Positions 44,228 through 52,206 of a stretch of DNA of 64,000 nucleotides are shown one piece after another. Source of the DNA: Micropruina sp. (GTDB lineage: Bacteria; Actinomycetota; Actinomycetes; Propionibacteriales; Propionibacteriaceae). The notes under the pieces are model-generated. The model saw only the letters and a list, made by a program, of their open reading frames with translations. It was not told the origin of the DNA and searched no databases. The position numbers and the translations under genes are program-made. The first letter of the stretch is position 1; each line of letters starts with the position of its first letter. The stretch lies in the NCBI GenBank assembly GCA_016711205.1, contig JADJTM010000001.1, forward strand, positions 1,240,001-1,304,000, given 5' to 3'.

Positions 44228-45307
44228 TCATAGCGACTCGGCCGGACGAAGCGTCCAGCCGGCCTCGGTCATGGCGGCCTCGAGTGCCTTGGCGACCGGC
44301 TTCGCGACCTGCACGGCAAGATAGCCGACCTCGCGCGCCGGGTCGTGTTCGATGCGGACGTCCTCGACGTTGACGCCGGCCCCCTCGATGTCGGCGAAGA
44401 GCCGGGCCAGGGCGCCGGGAGCGTCCGGAATGGTGACGACCACCTGGGCGTACGCGACCGGCCCGGTGCCGTGCTTGCCCGGAATCGCTCGGGTGCCCTG
44501 GCGTGCGTCGGCCAGGAAGCGGCGCAACGCGTCCGGGTCGCCCCAGCCGGACAGCAGGTCGTCGAGTGCGTCGCGGACGGCTTCGAGTTCGGCGCGGACG
44601 GCGTCGGAGTTGGCGCTGATGATCTGGGTCCACATGCGAGGGTCGGACGCCGCGACGCGCGTCACGTCCCGCAGGCCCTGACCGGCGAGTTGCAGGTGCT
44701 CGTCGGGAACGTCGTTCAGCCGTCCGGCGGTCAGCGAACTCATCAGCTGCGGCAGGTGCGACACCTGAGCGACAGCCTCGTCGTGATGGGTGGCACCCAT
44801 GCTGACGATGCGGGCGCCGCACGCCTTGGCCAGCGCGTGCACGGTGAGGACCGCCTTGGCCCGGGACGTGTCGTGCGGCGTGATCACCCAGGTGCGGTCT
44901 TCGAACAGGTCCGCGCGGGCGGTCAACGGGCCCAACCGCTGCGAGCCGGCCATCGGGTGCGAACCCACGTAACGGGCCAGGCTGATGCCCCGTCCGCGCA
45001 GGTCGGCGAGCACCGTGCCCTTCACCGAGCCGACATCGGTGATCGTCGCCTTCGGGTAGGTGGCCAGCGCGTCGGCGATCACCTCGGCGAGCTTCGCCGG
45101 CGGCACCGCGACCACGACCAGCCGGACGGACGCGGCGTCGATCGGCTCGGTCGTGCCACCGCCGCGCGAGGCCGCCACCCGAGCGTGCGACGAGATCGCG
45201 TCCACCAGGTGCACCTCGACACCTGCATCGGTGAGGGCGGCACCGACCGACGCCCCCACCAGGCCGGCGCCGATGACCACCGCTGGTGTCAGGGTCGGTT
45301 CGTTCAC
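44228..45307 (-). CDS. tyrA: prephenate dehydrogenase
   Basis: NAD(P)-dependent oxidative decarboxylation of prephenate to 4-hydroxyphenylpyruvate, for tyrosine. 359 residues: Rossmann motif VVIGAGLVGASVG, then TDVGSVKG and GSHPMAGSQRLGP with the catalytic His, and HHDEAVAQVSHLPQ. A C-terminal ACT domain (about 275-350, VVVTIPDAPGALARLFADIEGAGVNVEDVRIEHDP) should sense tyrosine. The GTG start overlaps the pup stop by 4 bp (GTGA), an unusual coupling of an amino-acid gene with a protein-tagging gene. Confidence 0.94.
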   Translation of the reverse strand: MNEPTLTPAVVIGAGLVGASVGAALTDAGVEVHLVDAISSHARVAASRGGGTTEPIDAASVRLVVVAVPPAKLAEVIADALATYPKATITDVGSVKGTVLADLRGRGISLARYVGSHPMAGSQRLGPLTARADLFEDRTWVITPHDTSRAKAVLTVHALAKACGARIVSMGATHHDEAVAQVSHLPQLMSSLTAGRLNDVPDEHLQLAGQGLRDVTRVAASDPRMWTQIISANSDAVRAELEAVRDALDDLLSGWGDPDALRRFLADARQGTRAIPGKHGTGPVAYAQVVVTIPDAPGALARLFADIEGAGVNVEDVRIEHDPAREVGYLAVQVAKPVAKALEAAMTEAGWTLRPAESL

Positions 45308-45486
45308 TGGCCACCCTTCTGCACGAAGGAGCGGACGTACTCCTCGGCGTCGGTTTCCAGCACGGAGTCGATCTCGTCGAGCAACGCGTCGTAGTCGACC
45401 GCCGGCTTGCCGACCGCAGGGGTCGCCTCGGTCGAGGGCTCCTCGGCGCGCTGCGTGCTGCGCTGCCGCTGGATCCGCTCAGCCAT
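45304..45486 (-). CDS. pup: prokaryotic ubiquitin-like protein Pup
   Basis: A 60-residue, mostly disordered protein modifier. The conserved C-terminal half is YDALLDEIDSVLETDAEEY followed by VRSFVQKGGQ. It ends in Gly-Gly-Gln, so Dop must deamidate Gln to Glu before ligation to lysines. GGAGGAACC precedes the ATG. The gene is followed by tyrA with a GTGA overlap, rather than by prcB and prcA as in mycobacteria. Dop lies 207 bp upstream on the same strand. Confidence 0.96.
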   Translation of the reverse strand: MAERIQRQRSTQRAEEPSTEATPAVGKPAVDYDALLDEIDSVLETDAEEYVRSFVQKGGQ

Positions 45487-45693
45487 GGTTCCTCCTGTTC
45501 AGCCAGACAGCCTACCGAGAATGCCCCGCCGGGCACGCATCGAGGATGTGTTGACCGTCCCACGCCCCCGCCTCAGCGGTTCCGCGCGTCGAACCACGGC
45601 GGCAGACGACGACACCGGGCTCGTCGCTCGTGAGCGCCCTGGGGGACCGAGCGATCGACCGTTCGGACTACCGATGAGCGGGCGCGCGACGGA

Positions 45694-47049
45694 TCATCGG
45701 GACGCCAGGTATGCGTCCAGGCCGCCGGCGGACTGCACCGCGGCCTCCGTCCCCTCGAACGGGTCATCCAGCCGCAGCCGGCGCCGTCCGCTGCCGAGGG
45801 TCAGCCACGACCAGTCGACCGCCCCGATCCGGGCGGTGCGTTCGCCGACCAGGCGTCCGCGCAGGTAGGCCCGGGTGTCGGACGGTGGCTGCTCGACGGC
45901 GGTTTGCACCTCGGCGTCGGACGTCAGCCGCGGCATCCGTCCGGCCCGGACAAGCGCGTGGTACGGACTGCGGTCGCTGAGCTCTGCCCAGGCCAGGTCG
46001 AGTTGTGCCAGCCTCGGGTGGTCCCACGCCAGGTCGTCACGTCGCCTGAAGCTCTGCAGCAGGTCCAGCTTGGCGACCCAGTCCAGCTCGCCGCACTGCC
46101 GGGGATCGGCATCGAGGCCATCCAGGGTGGAGGCCCAGAGCGCGAGCACCTCAGGGTCGCCCAGACCCGAAGTCTCAACCTGAGCGTGATAGTCACGCTG
46201 GATGTCGAGGGCGGTGAGCCGGCGTCCATCGGTCAGGTCGAGTCTCGCCCTGCAGTCGAGGTCACGACTCACCGTTCGGACGGCGCCGAGCGGGTCCGCC
46301 AAGGCAACCGGACGCAGCACGCCGGCCTCGATGGCTGACACCACCGCCGAGGCCGTGCCCAGCTTGAGCAGCGTGGACGTCTCGGAGCGGTTCGCGTCCC
46401 CGCTGATCACGTGCAGCCGGCGCCACCGCCCGCGGTCGGCGTGCGGCTCGTCGCGGGTATTCAGCAGTGGTCGCCGGATCGTGGTCTCCAGCGCGGTGAC
46501 GGTCTCGAAGAAGTCGGCCCGCTGGGAGAGTTGAAATCCCGGTTGTTCACTGCGTTGGCCGAGCCCCACCCGTCCGGCCCCGATCAGTGGCAGCCGGGTC
46601 ACCACAAACGGCAGCATGCCGGCGACGATGCGATCCCAGGGCGTCGCACGGCTGAGCAGGTAGTTCTCGTGATAGCCGTAAGAGGCGCCCTTGCCGTCGG
46701 TGTTGTTCTTGAACAGCCGCACAGGGCTGCCCAACTGAGTCTCGGCGGCCTGCGCACCGGCCCGCACGACTGCGTCGCCGGCCAAATCGGCGAGCAGGCC
46801 GGCCCGCGGAGACGTCACCTCGGGCGTGGAGTACTCCGGGTGCGCGTGGTCCACGTACAGCCGAGCGCCGTTGCCCAGGAACCGGTTGTGGGCGTCCTCG
46901 AGCGGAATCGATCCGTCGTCGTCCACGCGCGTACGGGTGCCAGTGCCGGCGTAGCCGTCAACGACGGCCGCCGACAGCACCGTGGGGTGCAGGTCCGGCA
47001 GGCCGGGTGCCAGAATCCCGTACTCGGTCTCGGCTCCCAGCAGCGGCAT
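45694..47049 (-). CDS. dop: Pup deamidase/depupylase
   Basis: Carboxylate-amine-ligase-like enzyme that deamidates the C-terminal Gln of Pup and removes Pup from proteins. The 451 residues begin MPLLGAETEYGI with the metal-binding Glu. RLYVDHAHPEYSTPE carries the catalytic Asp (residue 67) and the HAHPEY motif that separates Dop from the PafA ligase. FKNNTDGKGASYGYHENYL, RRLHVISGDANRSETSTLLKLG and a C-terminal WSWLTL region follow. Somewhat shorter than mycobacterial Dop. ATG 47049 is the first sensible start; it is 22 bp from the divergent DUF3054 gene. Confidence 0.93.
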   Translation of the reverse strand: MPLLGAETEYGILAPGLPDLHPTVLSAAVVDGYAGTGTRTRVDDDGSIPLEDAHNRFLGNGARLYVDHAHPEYSTPEVTSPRAGLLADLAGDAVVRAGAQAAETQLGSPVRLFKNNTDGKGASYGYHENYLLSRATPWDRIVAGMLPFVVTRLPLIGAGRVGLGQRSEQPGFQLSQRADFFETVTALETTIRRPLLNTRDEPHADRGRWRRLHVISGDANRSETSTLLKLGTASAVVSAIEAGVLRPVALADPLGAVRTVSRDLDCRARLDLTDGRRLTALDIQRDYHAQVETSGLGDPEVLALWASTLDGLDADPRQCGELDWVAKLDLLQSFRRRDDLAWDHPRLAQLDLAWAELSDRSPYHALVRAGRMPRLTSDAEVQTAVEQPPSDTRAYLRGRLVGERTARIGAVDWSWLTLGSGRRRLRLDDPFEGTEAAVQSAGGLDAYLASR

Positions 47050-47071
47050 GCCCACATCGTAGGGTGGGGTC

Positions 47072-47422
47072 ATGAAGTGGTGGACGACGCTCGGCCTCGA
47101 CCTGGCGGTGGTGCTGCTGTTCGCGTCGATCGGACGGCTGTCGCACGGCGAGGCGGCGGATCCCGGCGGAATCGTGGTCACGGCCTGGCCGTTCATCGTA
47201 GGCCTGATCGGCACGACGATCGCGCTGATCGGCATGAAGCGGCCCACTCACCAGATGCTCAACGGGGTCCTCATCTGGGCGGGCACCCTCGTGTTCGGCA
47301 TGTGGATCCGAGGCAGCGCGGGCCAAGGCGTGCAGGTCAGCTTCGTGATCGTGGCGGGTATCTTTCTGGCCGCCTCAATGCTTGGCTGGCGGGTGCTCGC
47401 GGCCCGGCGTGACCACCGCTGA
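47072..47422 (+). CDS. DUF3054 family membrane protein
   Basis: A 116-residue protein with four helices (TLGLDLAVVLLFASIGRLSHG, ITTAWP-like region FIVGLIGTTIALIG, LIWAGTLVFGMWIRG, VSFVIVAGIFLAASMLGWRVL). The RLSHGE and FGMWIRG segments are typical of DUF3054. Function unknown. Divergent from dop with only 22 bp between starts, so their promoters overlap the coding ends or are leaderless. Confidence 0.88.
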   Translation: MKWWTTLGLDLAVVLLFASIGRLSHGEAADPGGIVVTAWPFIVGLIGTTIALIGMKRPTHQMLNGVLIWAGTLVFGMWIRGSAGQGVQVSFVIVAGIFLAASMLGWRVLAARRDHR

Positions 47423-47451
47423 TTGAGCTTTTCGAAGGGCATGAAGGTGGG

Positions 47452-47697
47452 ATCCCGGCATTCGCCGGGATGACGGGTGGAGGGTCTCGACCAGCGGAAG
47501 GCGCACTGCCTTCGTTATCCCGGCGGTGTGTGACATCCCGGCGGTGTTTGTCATCCCGGCGAACGCCGGGATCTCTGCCGCGCACACCCACCGAGCCGTC
47601 ATCCCGGCGCACGCCGGGATCTCTGCCCCGACGCCCACCGGTCGAGAGCGTGTCGATGTCCCAGGCCTGAATACGAGATCCCGGCATTCGCCGGGAT
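47452..47697. repeat. four 20-bp palindromes after the DUF3054 gene
   Basis: Palindromes of the ATCCCGGC...GCCGGGAT type at 47452-47471, 47553-47572, 47601-47620 and 47678-47697, in both loop orientations, with half copies between. No gene. The copy at 47601 has the loop GCA-C, the same as the copy split by the IS110 element. Confidence 0.9.
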
Positions 47698-47702
47698 GAC
47701 GG

Positions 47703-47894
47703 GTGGAGGGGGTCTCGACCAGAGGACCCCGCGAGACCGGCGGTCTCGCCGTGGAAGGGGTCTCGACCCGAGGACCCCGCGAGACCGGCGGTCCCGCCGT
47801 GGAAGGGTTATCGACCAGCGGACCCCGCGAGACCGGCGGTCTCGCCGTGGAAGGGGTATCGAACCAGCGGACCTGCAGGACCGGCGGTCTCGCC
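47703..47894. repeat. 48-bp minisatellite, four units
   Basis: Units start at 47703, 47751, 47799 and 47847, exactly 48 bp apart, and each contains GTGGAAGGGGTCTCGACC and the palindrome GCGAGACCGGCGGTCTCGC. The last unit is more diverged. In one frame it reads as a 16-residue repeat, but there is no supporting start signal, so it is treated as non-coding. It runs directly into the split palindrome at the IS110 left end. Confidence 0.88.
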
Positions 47895-47905
47895 GTCATC
47901 CCGGC

Positions 47906-48232
47906 TGTGAGTCTTTGGGTGGCTGGTCTGGGACTGGCTGTCAGGATTGTGTCGGCTGTTCCTGTTCGGGTTGTGACCCTTCATCCCGGTGGCTTCGGCG
48001 TGGTGCTGTTTGGCTGCGTCTGTGTGCCTTTCGTGCGACTTGTCCGGTCCGGGCGGGGGCGGCCGGCGCCGTCCTGGCCCATTGCGGTGTCCTGATCAGG
48101 AGAGTGTCCTAACCCCGGCGTGCCGGGGGGTGTGGCCCATCACAGTGTTGACCCGGAATGACTCTTCCCCAGGCTGGCGCCGGCCGCGTTTGACGGCCGG
48201 ACCCGTAGTTAGCCTCAACAGGAAGGACCGTC
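47906..48232 (+). ncRNA. non-coding left end of IS110 element, candidate bridge RNA
   Basis: About 327 bp upstream of the transposase with no coding content. IS110-family elements encode a bridge RNA here whose target loop pairs with both target halves. TCATCCCGG at 47981-47989 repeats the left target half (47896-47904). CGGCGTG at 47996-48002 and CCCGGCGTGC at 48114-48123 are complementary to the right half (49308-49317). Consistent with guide segments, but short GC-rich matches in a repeat-rich region could be chance. RNA ends are not known. Confidence 0.4.
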
Positions 48233-49300
48233 GTGACTATCGTCGCGTATGCCCGCCAGTTCGTCATCGGGGTGGACACCCACGCCCGCAACCATGTGTT
48301 GGCCGTTGTGGCCGGCAACGGCCAGTTCATCGACACTGCCTCGTTCCCCACCAGCCAGCCCGGTCTGGCCCGGGCGATCGATTGGGCCGCCCGCCGCACC
48401 GGCGGCGACCTGAGCGCGTTGTGGGTGATCGAGGGGGCGGCCAGTTACGGCGCTCAACTCGCTGCCGCCTCCAGCCAGGCCGGCTACCAAGTGGTGGAAG
48501 CGCCGCAGATGAGCAGCCGCGGCTCTAGCGGCAAGTCCGACACCATCGACGCCCGCCGGATCGCCGAGGCGGTGTTACCGCTGGACGAAACCCGGCTCCG
48601 GCATCCCCGATCTGACAACGGGGAACGAGCCGCACTCCAGATCCTCATCACCGCCCGTGACCAGATGAGCACCGAACGGACCGCGGCCATCAACGCGCTC
48701 ACCGCTCTGCTGCGCACCATCGATCTCGGCATCGACGCCCGCCACTGCCTACGGCACACCCAAATCGTCCAGATCGCCAGCTGGGAACAACGCGACGAAC
48801 CCATCGCGGCCGCGACCGCCCGCACCGAAGCCGCCCGGCTCGCCACCCGGATCACCGCCCTGGATACCGAGCTGGCCACCAACAAACGAACCATCACCAC
48901 CCTCATCCAAGCCACCCCCGCTGCCGGACTCCTCGCCAAGACCGGGATCGGACCCGTCACCGCAGCCATCGCCCTCACCGCCTGGTCCCACCCCGGCCGA
49001 CTCCGCTCAGAAGCAGCCTTCGCCGCCCTCGCCGGCGTCAACCCGATCCCCGCCAGCTCCGGCAACACCCAACGACACCGCCTCAACCGCGGCGGCGACC
49101 GACGACTCAACCGCGCCCTCCACATGGCCATCCTCACCCGCATGACCCACGACCCCGACACCCGCACCTACGTCCAACGACGCACCGCGCAAGGCCGCAC
49201 CACCAAAGAAATCCGACGCTGCCTCAAGCGCTACCTCGCCCGCCACATCCACCGCTACCTCACCACCGCCTACACCCAAACAACCCTTGACAAGACATAG
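48233..49300 (+). CDS. IS110-family transposase
   Basis: A 355-residue recombinase. The N-terminal DEDD RuvC-like domain has FVIGVDTHARNHVLAVV (first Asp), WVIEGAASYG (Glu) and GKSDTIDARRIAEA (Asp pair). The C-terminal Tnp_IS116/IS110/IS902 domain (about 225-320) has TGIGPVTAAIALTAW and FAALAGVNPIPASSGNTQRHRLNRGGDRRLNRALHMA with the catalytic Ser. GTG start with GGAAGGA upstream. No frameshift, so probably active. Confidence 0.95.
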   Translation: MTIVAYARQFVIGVDTHARNHVLAVVAGNGQFIDTASFPTSQPGLARAIDWAARRTGGDLSALWVIEGAASYGAQLAAASSQAGYQVVEAPQMSSRGSSGKSDTIDARRIAEAVLPLDETRLRHPRSDNGERAALQILITARDQMSTERTAAINALTALLRTIDLGIDARHCLRHTQIVQIASWEQRDEPIAAATARTEAARLATRITALDTELATNKRTITTLIQATPAAGLLAKTGIGPVTAAIALTAWSHPGRLRSEAAFAALAGVNPIPASSGNTQRHRLNRGGDRRLNRALHMAILTRMTHDPDTRTYVQRRTAQGRTTKEIRRCLKRYLARHIHRYLTTAYTQTTLDKT

Positions 49301-49436
49301 GAGAGTCGCACGCCGGGATCTCGCCCACGTCGAGGCGAACGCACCTGTGAAGCGGAGCGGGGCTGCACCTCGTCAGGGGGACGGGGTGCATCCTCGCTTC
49401 GTGGCAACCAGACGTAACCGGTGCGGCCCGGCAGAG

Positions 49437-49500
49437 ATCCCGGCATTCGCCGGGATGACGAGGGAGCCGGGATGACGAGGGAGCCGGGATGACGAGGGGT
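49437..49500. repeat. 20-bp palindrome and half copies between IS110 and arc
   Basis: An intact palindrome at 49437-49456 is followed by two tandem half copies (GGGATGACGAGGGAGCC). It lies just past the arc stop and may terminate it. The 204-bp gap between the elements otherwise holds no gene. Confidence 0.8.
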
Positions 49501-49504
49501 CTCG

Positions 49505-51265
49505 CTACAGGCTGACTTGGCGTCCGCCCCGCAAGGTGCGCATGAACGTGATCCGCTCGCCTTTGCGGCCCGAGATGCGCGCCCAGTCGTCAGGGTTGGT
49601 GGTGTTCGGCAGGTCTTCGTTCTCGGCGATCTCGTCGGCGCAGGCATCCAGCAGGTGCTGCAGTCGTACCCCGTCCTCGCCGCCGGCCAGCACCTGCTTG
49701 ATCGCCGCCTTCTTGGCCCGTCCGACGATGTTGGCGAGCATCGCCCCGGACACGAAGTCCTTCACGAACAGCACCTCGCGATCGCCGGATGCGTAGGTGA
49801 CCTCGAGGAAGCGGTTCTCGTCGGTCTCGGCGTACAGCGTCTCGACGGTGGCTCGGATCAGAGTGTGGCGAAGGTCCTCCGCGGGCTGGGCTTCGAGATC
49901 CCGGCGTTCGCCGGGATGACGGACACCACTTCCGGGATGACGGACACCACTTCCGGGATGACGGACACCGCCGTCGAGATCCCGGCGTTCGCCGGGATGA
50001 CGGACATCGCCGCCGGGATGACGGACACCGCCGACATCGCCGAACCAGAGCGGGGTCTGCGCCGTCAGGTACCTCTCCAGAATCTCGTGGGCCGCTGCCG
50101 CATCGGGCCGGTCCAGCTTGATCTTCACGTCGAGCCGGCCCGGACGCAGAATGGCCGGGTCGATCAGATCCTCGCGGTTGGTGGCACCGATGATGATCAC
50201 GTTCGACAGGCTCTCGACGCCGTCGATCTCGCTGAGCAACTGCGGCACCACCGTGCTCTCCATGTCGGAGCTCACCCCGCTGCCACGGGTGCGGAACAGC
50301 GAGTCCATCTCGTCGAAGAAGACGATCACCGGACGTCCGTCGGCGGCGTGTTCGCGGGCCGTGGCGAAGATCACCCGGATCTGCCGCTCGGTCTCGCCGA
50401 CGTACTTGTTCAGCAGTTCGGGACCCTTGATGTTCAGGAAGTGACTGCCCACGCCCCCGCCCAGCTGGTCGCCCAGCGAGTTGGCGACCGCCTTGGCGAT
50501 CATCGTCTTGCCGCAGCCGGGCGGTCCGTACAGCAGGACGCCCTTCGGTGCCGGCAACTGGTAGCGGGCGAACAGGTCGCGGTGCAGGAACGGCAGCTCG
50601 ACAGCGTCCCGGATCTGGCCGATCTGCCCGGCCATCCCGCCGATGTCGGAGTAGTCCACGTCGGGCACCTCGTCCAGCAGCAACTCGTTCACGTCGCTGC
50701 GTTCCACCACCCACAGCGCGATGCCGGCCCGCCGGTCGGCAGCCACGCTCTGCCCGGGCTGCACGCCGGCGACGTCCGGCCCGGCGGTGATCAGGTGTTC
50801 GTCGTCACCACCGCCGCCGACCAGCAGCCGTCCGTCGGCGAGCACGTCGCGCACCACCAGCACGTCCAGCTGGACGGGGTCGGGGGCCAGTGCCACCAGC
50901 ATCATCGCCTCGTTGAGCAGCACCGCAGCACCCGGACGTAGCGTCGCCGGGTCCAACTCGGGACCGACCGCCACCCGCAGCACCCGGCCCCCCACCGACA
51001 CGTCGGCCAGCCCCGGGTCGGGCATGCCCAGCACCACGCCGTGGGCCTGCGGCGGATTCGACAAGGCGTCCAGCTGGCCCCGCAACTGCAGCAGCGATTC
51101 GCGGGCCTCGCGCAGCGTGGCGTTCAGCTTCTCGTTCTGCTGCGCCAGCGACCGGGCGTCCGCGCGGGCGTCCGCCAGCCGGCGTTCGGCGAGTTCGGCG
51201 GCTCGTCCGCGGGCCTCGGCCACGGCTTCGGCGCGCTGCACCGCGTCCGGCGCGGACTCGCTCAT
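49505..51265 (-). CDS. arc: proteasome-associated AAA+ ATPase (Arc/Mpa)
   Basis: Ring ATPase that recognises Pup and unfolds pupylated proteins. The 586 residues contain an N-terminal coiled coil (1-68), OB domains (75-200) and the AAA domain with Walker A GPPGCGKT (247-254), Walker B VIVFFDEMDSLF (313-324) and the VGETER stretch (289-294). After residue 407 about 50 residues are foreign: VRHPGERRDL-type repeats encoded by in-frame genomic palindromes. The normal sequence resumes at AEDLRHTLIRATVETLYAE. The C-terminus is RGGRQVSL, without the Gln-Tyr-Leu that docks Mpa to the 20S core. The start overlaps the trmI stop (ATGA). Confidence 0.93.
   Translation of the reverse strand: MSESAPDAVQRAEAVAEARGRAAELAERRLADARADARSLAQQNEKLNATLREARESLLQLRGQLDALSNPPQAHGVVLGMPDPGLADVSVGGRVLRVAVGPELDPATLRPGAAVLLNEAMMLVALAPDPVQLDVLVVRDVLADGRLLVGGGGDDEHLITAGPDVAGVQPGQSVAADRRAGIALWVVERSDVNELLLDEVPDVDYSDIGGMAGQIGQIRDAVELPFLHRDLFARYQLPAPKGVLLYGPPGCGKTMIAKAVANSLGDQLGGGVGSHFLNIKGPELLNKYVGETERQIRVIFATAREHAADGRPVIVFFDEMDSLFRTRGSGVSSDMESTVVPQLLSEIDGVESLSNVIIIGATNREDLIDPAILRPGRLDVKIKLDRPDAAAAHEILERYLTAQTPLWFGDVGGVRHPGGDVRHPGERRDLDGGVRHPGSGVRHPGSGVRHPGERRDLEAQPAEDLRHTLIRATVETLYAETDENRFLEVTYASGDREVLFVKDFVSGAMLANIVGRAKKAAIKQVLAGGEDGVRLQHLLDACADEIAENEDLPNTTNPDDWARISGRKGERITFMRTLRGGRQVSL
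49888..50040. repeat. palindromic repeats inserted in frame within arc
   Basis: Two intact palindromes (49898-49917, 49979-49998) and four half copies (CCGGGATGACGGACACC type) fill about 150 bp of the arc reading frame with no stop codon, encoding about 50 residues of VRHPG and ERRDL repeats. The same units occur only outside genes elsewhere in the window. Confidence 0.9.
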
Positions 51266-52206
51266 AGCGACTCCTCTGCCGCCTCGGCCGTCGGTGCAGG
51301 AGCGTCCTGCACCGGCACCTCCACACCGGGCGGACGGGGCCCGCGATAGTCGGGCCCGTACGCGCCGGGCGACGGACGCCGGCGCCGCAACGGTGCGCTC
51401 ACCCCGGGCGCCAGGCGCCTGGTGAACACCAGGAACCCGGTGTGGCCCGTGGTCGCATGGCCCGGACGGATCGCCAGCCCTTCGGCGTGCCACTGCCGCG
51501 CGGTCAGTTCACTGGCGGCCGGCTCGGTGAAGCCGCCGTGGGCGCGCAGGGTGTCCATGGTGCGGCCCAGTTGCGTGGTGGTCGCCACGTAGCAGCAGAG
51601 CATGCCGCCCGGTTCGAGTACACCGCCGACGGCGTCGATGCACTCCCAGGGCGCCAGCATGTCGAGGATCGCCCGATCGATGGGTTCGGGACCGAGGTCG
51701 GCGACCAGGTCGCCGATCCGCAGCTGCCACGCCGGATGCGGCCCACCGAAGAACGTCTCGACGTTGCGCTGGGCGGTCGCGGCGAAGTCGGGACGCCGCT
51801 CGTAGCTGTACAGCGTGCCGGACGCGCCGATGCTGCGCAGCAGGTGCATGGTCAACGCGCCCGAGCCGACGCCCGCTTCGAGCACCCGCGCGCCTGGGAA
51901 GATGTCGGTCTGGACCAGAATCTGGGCGGCGTCCTTGGGGTAGATCACCGCGGCGCCGCGCGGCATCGACACGGTCCATTCCTCGAGCAACGGACGGAAG
52001 GCCACGTACGCCATGCCGCCGGCCGAGGTGACCACGGTGCCGTCCGGAGCCTCGATCAGGTCGTCGTGCCGGATCGCACCACGGGTGGTGTGAAAGGTGC
52101 CACCCGGCACCAGCAGCACCGAATGCCGCCGGCCCTTCGGATCGGTCAGCGTGACGCGTTCACCCGGCCGCAGTGGCCCGGTGTGCACGCCGGTCAGTTC
52201 CGCCAT
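51262..52206 (-). CDS. trmI: tRNA (adenine-58-N1)-methyltransferase
   Basis: Makes m1A58 in the T loop of tRNAs. 314 residues: an N-terminal beta domain (GPLRPGERVTLTDPKGRRHSV) and a class I SAM domain with VLEAGVGSGALTMHLL, SYERRPDFAATAQRNVE and RAILDMLAPWECID. The C-terminal 45 residues are a proline and glutamate-rich extension. The ATG at 52206 follows GGGGGGCGAG. It precedes arc with an ATGA overlap, the conserved order in proteasome-bearing actinomycetes, and overlaps the end of the lipoprotein gene by 13 bp. Confidence 0.94.
   Translation of the reverse strand: MAELTGVHTGPLRPGERVTLTDPKGRRHSVLLVPGGTFHTTRGAIRHDDLIEAPDGTVVTSAGGMAYVAFRPLLEEWTVSMPRGAAVIYPKDAAQILVQTDIFPGARVLEAGVGSGALTMHLLRSIGASGTLYSYERRPDFAATAQRNVETFFGGPHPAWQLRIGDLVADLGPEPIDRAILDMLAPWECIDAVGGVLEPGGMLCCYVATTTQLGRTMDTLRAHGGFTEPAASELTARQWHAEGLAIRPGHATTGHTGFLVFTRRLAPGVSAPLRRRRPSPGAYGPDYRGPRPPGVEVPVQDAPAPTAEAAEESL

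Larger units (their letters stand above)
47906..49306 (+). mobile_element. IS110-family insertion sequence inserted in a 20-bp palindrome
   Basis: Left flank GTCATCCCGGC (47895-47905) and right flank CGCACGCCGGGATC (49307-49320) together rebuild an intact palindrome identical to the copy at 47601. This sets the element at about 47906-49306 (1.4 kb) without a clear target duplication; the exact edge is ambiguous by a base. There are no terminal inverted repeats, as usual for IS110. An AGGAGAGT at 48098-48105 and 49299-49306 is an alternative left-end candidate. One transposase gene. Confidence 0.8.

Noticed and set aside
47703..48095. Open frame with a 16-residue repeat
   Set aside because: It is the translation of the 48-bp minisatellite and runs into the IS110 left end; no ribosome site or coding bias supports it.
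48098..49306. AGGAGAGT direct repeats as the true ends of the IS110 element
   Set aside because: The reconstructed palindrome gives a better boundary at 47906; the 8-bp repeat is kept only as an alternative.
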